A DNA stretch of 64,000 nt, from the NCBI RefSeq assembly GCF_009866765.1, contig NZ_CP019431.1:6158001-6222000 (forward strand), in the 5' to 3' direction. The position numbers were made by a program, and so were the translations under genes. The DNA is from Pseudomonas sp. S35. GTDB lineage: Bacteria > Pseudomonadota > Gammaproteobacteria > Pseudomonadales > Pseudomonadaceae. This document shows, piece by piece, positions 62,899 to 64,000 of this stretch (position 1 is its first letter; every line of letters starts with the position of its first letter). A model generated the notes under the pieces. That model had not been told where the DNA came from, searched no databases, and saw nothing but the letters and a program-made list of their open reading frames with translations.

Positions 62899-63960
62899 CT
62901 ACTGAATGTCCTCCGGCTTGACGATCACCCAGTTCTTGTCCGCCGTCACCGGCAACCCTTCCTTGGCCTGCGCCGCCGCATGCTTGGCCATCATGCCGTT
63001 GAGTTGGGTCATGTATTTGTCCTTGCGGTTGATCCACAGGTGAACGCCACCCTTGGCCACGTCCACATCGTGGAACAGCATGTAGCCGTCGCTGGTCGGT
63101 GTGTCGCCGCCGACGATCACCGGTTTTTTCCATTCGTCGATGTAGGTGAGGATCGCCGCGTGCTTACCGGCCATCCAGGTTGCCGGGGTCCACAGGTACG
63201 GCGTGAGTTCCAGGCCAAGGTTGGCCTTCTCGTCATACTTGCCGGCGGTGATCTGTTTGCGTGCGGTGGTCAGTTCGCCGGTCTTGCGGTCCTTGAGCAG
63301 CGTGGTCACGCCAATCACGTTTTCGGGTTTGACGTTGTAGCCGTACTTGGGATCGGCAGCGACCATGCGCACCAACTCCTCGGAAGCGGCGGTCATCACG
63401 TACACCTCGATGCCGTTTTCCATCAGCTTGTTGTACAACTCGGTCTGGCCGGTGAAGACTTTCGGCGGCTGCACCTCGGACTTCTTCACCACGTCGCCTT
63501 CGAAATAGCTGACCGGCACTGGCTTGCCGGACGCCATCAGCTCATCCACCTGCACCTTGAGCTCCTTGAGGGTGAAGCCGGAAAATACCTGGGCGACCCA
63601 CGGGTAGCAGACCATGTCGTCCACTTCGCACAGGCGATAGTAGTAACTGAACAGGCTTTCCTTATGGTCGGCGGTGTCTTTGAACGGCATAAGCTTGAGC
63701 GACGGATCGAGGCTGTCGCGGGTGATCAGGCCCTTGTTTTCCATGTAGGGCAGCAGGGACTCTTCAAGGTCGTAGCGGTAACTGGTGTTGTCCATGTCGA
63801 ACACCGCGTAGTTACCCTTGTTGGCGTTGGCGGCGATCATGTCGTTCAGTTGCTTGGCCGCAGGCGCGGGCCAGTGTTTCAACTCGGTGGCGGCAAACGC
63901 CTGGCTGGCGAGTCCCAGGCAAAGTGCGGCGGATACCAGTAGTTTCGGCACGAGCTTCAT
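62899..63960 (-). CDS. pchP: Phosphorylcholine phosphatase-like HAD phosphatase, secreted
   Basis: 353 residues. Signal peptide MKLVPKLLVSAALCLGLASQ then AFAA. HAD motif I is YAVFDMDNTSYRYDLEE (nucleophile Asp, about residues 52-56); motif II Thr/Ser in VYVMTAASEELVRM; motif III/IV region KKPVIVGGDTPTSDGYML. Length and motif match the periplasmic phosphorylcholine phosphatase PchP of P. aeruginosa, which releases phosphate from choline phosphate after phospholipase C action. The start is ATG 63960; the 40 bases upstream to the window edge hold a ribosome binding site (GGGAGACAACG). Confidence 0.82.
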   Translation of the reverse strand: MKLVPKLLVSAALCLGLASQAFAATELKHWPAPAAKQLNDMIAANANKGNYAVFDMDNTSYRYDLEESLLPYMENKGLITRDSLDPSLKLMPFKDTADHKESLFSYYYRLCEVDDMVCYPWVAQVFSGFTLKELKVQVDELMASGKPVPVSYFEGDVVKKSEVQPPKVFTGQTELYNKLMENGIEVYVMTAASEELVRMVAADPKYGYNVKPENVIGVTTLLKDRKTGELTTARKQITAGKYDEKANLGLELTPYLWTPATWMAGKHAAILTYIDEWKKPVIVGGDTPTSDGYMLFHDVDVAKGGVHLWINRKDKYMTQLNGMMAKHAAAQAKEGLPVTADKNWVIVKPEDIQ

Positions 63961-64000
63961 AGGCGTTGTCTCCCTGAGTGAAAGACATTGACGCTAACAA

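Overview
The window is a GC-rich bacterial chromosome segment from a Pseudomonas of the fluorescens group. Three things support this. A long run of housekeeping genes (pilGHIJ-chpA, gshB, tonB3, algH, ruvX, pyrRBC', pilT, yggS, proC, yggT, metXW, rdgB, hemW, trmB, thiGS, mtgA, rpoH, ftsXEY, rsmD, coaD, fdx, mutM, ilvD) stands in the order I recall from P. aeruginosa. The protein sequences are Pseudomonas-like. Intergenic spaces carry the GTGGGAGGGGGCTTGCCCCC palindromes (REP/REPIN) common in fluorescens-group genomes. I see no tRNA, rRNA, CRISPR array, insertion sequence or prophage.

Layout. 1-2.9 kb: end of an amino-acid ABC binding protein, ridA, a dadA-like D-amino-acid dehydrogenase and a divergent LysR regulator. 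2.9-5.9 kb: a small accessory patch with a hemolysin-III-like membrane protein, an internally deleted mdcR remnant, a Tox44-like toxin with a candidate immunity protein and a vestige of a second toxin copy, and a higBA module. 6-15.7 kb: the Chp chemosensory operon (pilG-pilH-pilI-pilJ-chpA-chpC) for type IV pili and surface sensing, without pilK or chpB. 16-22 kb: gshB, tonB3, algH-ruvX and pyrR-pyrB-pyrC'. 22-31 kb: a TM2 protein, an NlpC/P60 hydrolase, pilT (no pilU beside it), then yggS-proC-yggT and metX-metW-DUF4426-rdgB-hemW-DUF3392. 31-38.5 kb: trmB, thiG, thiS, DUF423, mtgA, rpoH and ftsY-ftsE-ftsX. 38.7-43.3 kb: a paired M16 peptidase operon with rsmD, then a YheT-type hydrolase. 43-48.6 kb: sseA, a TetR regulator and an aldehyde dehydrogenase / Tat lipoprotein / GMC oxidoreductase operon. 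48.7-52.8 kb: coaD, fdx, mutM, an HDOD protein and an RlmI-type methyltransferase. 56.7-58.5 kb: ilvD. 58.6-62.7 kb: an ECF sigma / FecR anti-sigma / TonB-dependent siderophore receptor signalling set. 62.9-64 kb: a phosphorylcholine-phosphatase-like enzyme.

The most interesting region is 52.9-56.4 kb, an AT-rich insert between the RlmI-type gene and ilvD. Behind a good sigma-70-like promoter and a 5' stem-loop it encodes a 23-residue peptide with a strong ribosome binding site. A second stem-loop follows, then a SagB/ThcOx-type FMN dehydrogenase, an AurF-type diiron oxygenase with all seven expected metal ligands at near-AurF spacing, and a Bcr/CflA-type MFS exporter. The last three genes are tightly packed or overlapping. 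The architecture (tiny peptide, two oxidative tailoring enzymes, exporter; no YcaO, radical SAM, NRPS or peptidase) fits a ribosomally made, post-translationally modified peptide pathway of a type I do not recognise. The peptide's role as substrate is inference.

Gene boundaries were chosen from reading frames, start codons and visible ribosome binding sites. Functions come from recognised family motifs. No database search was possible.
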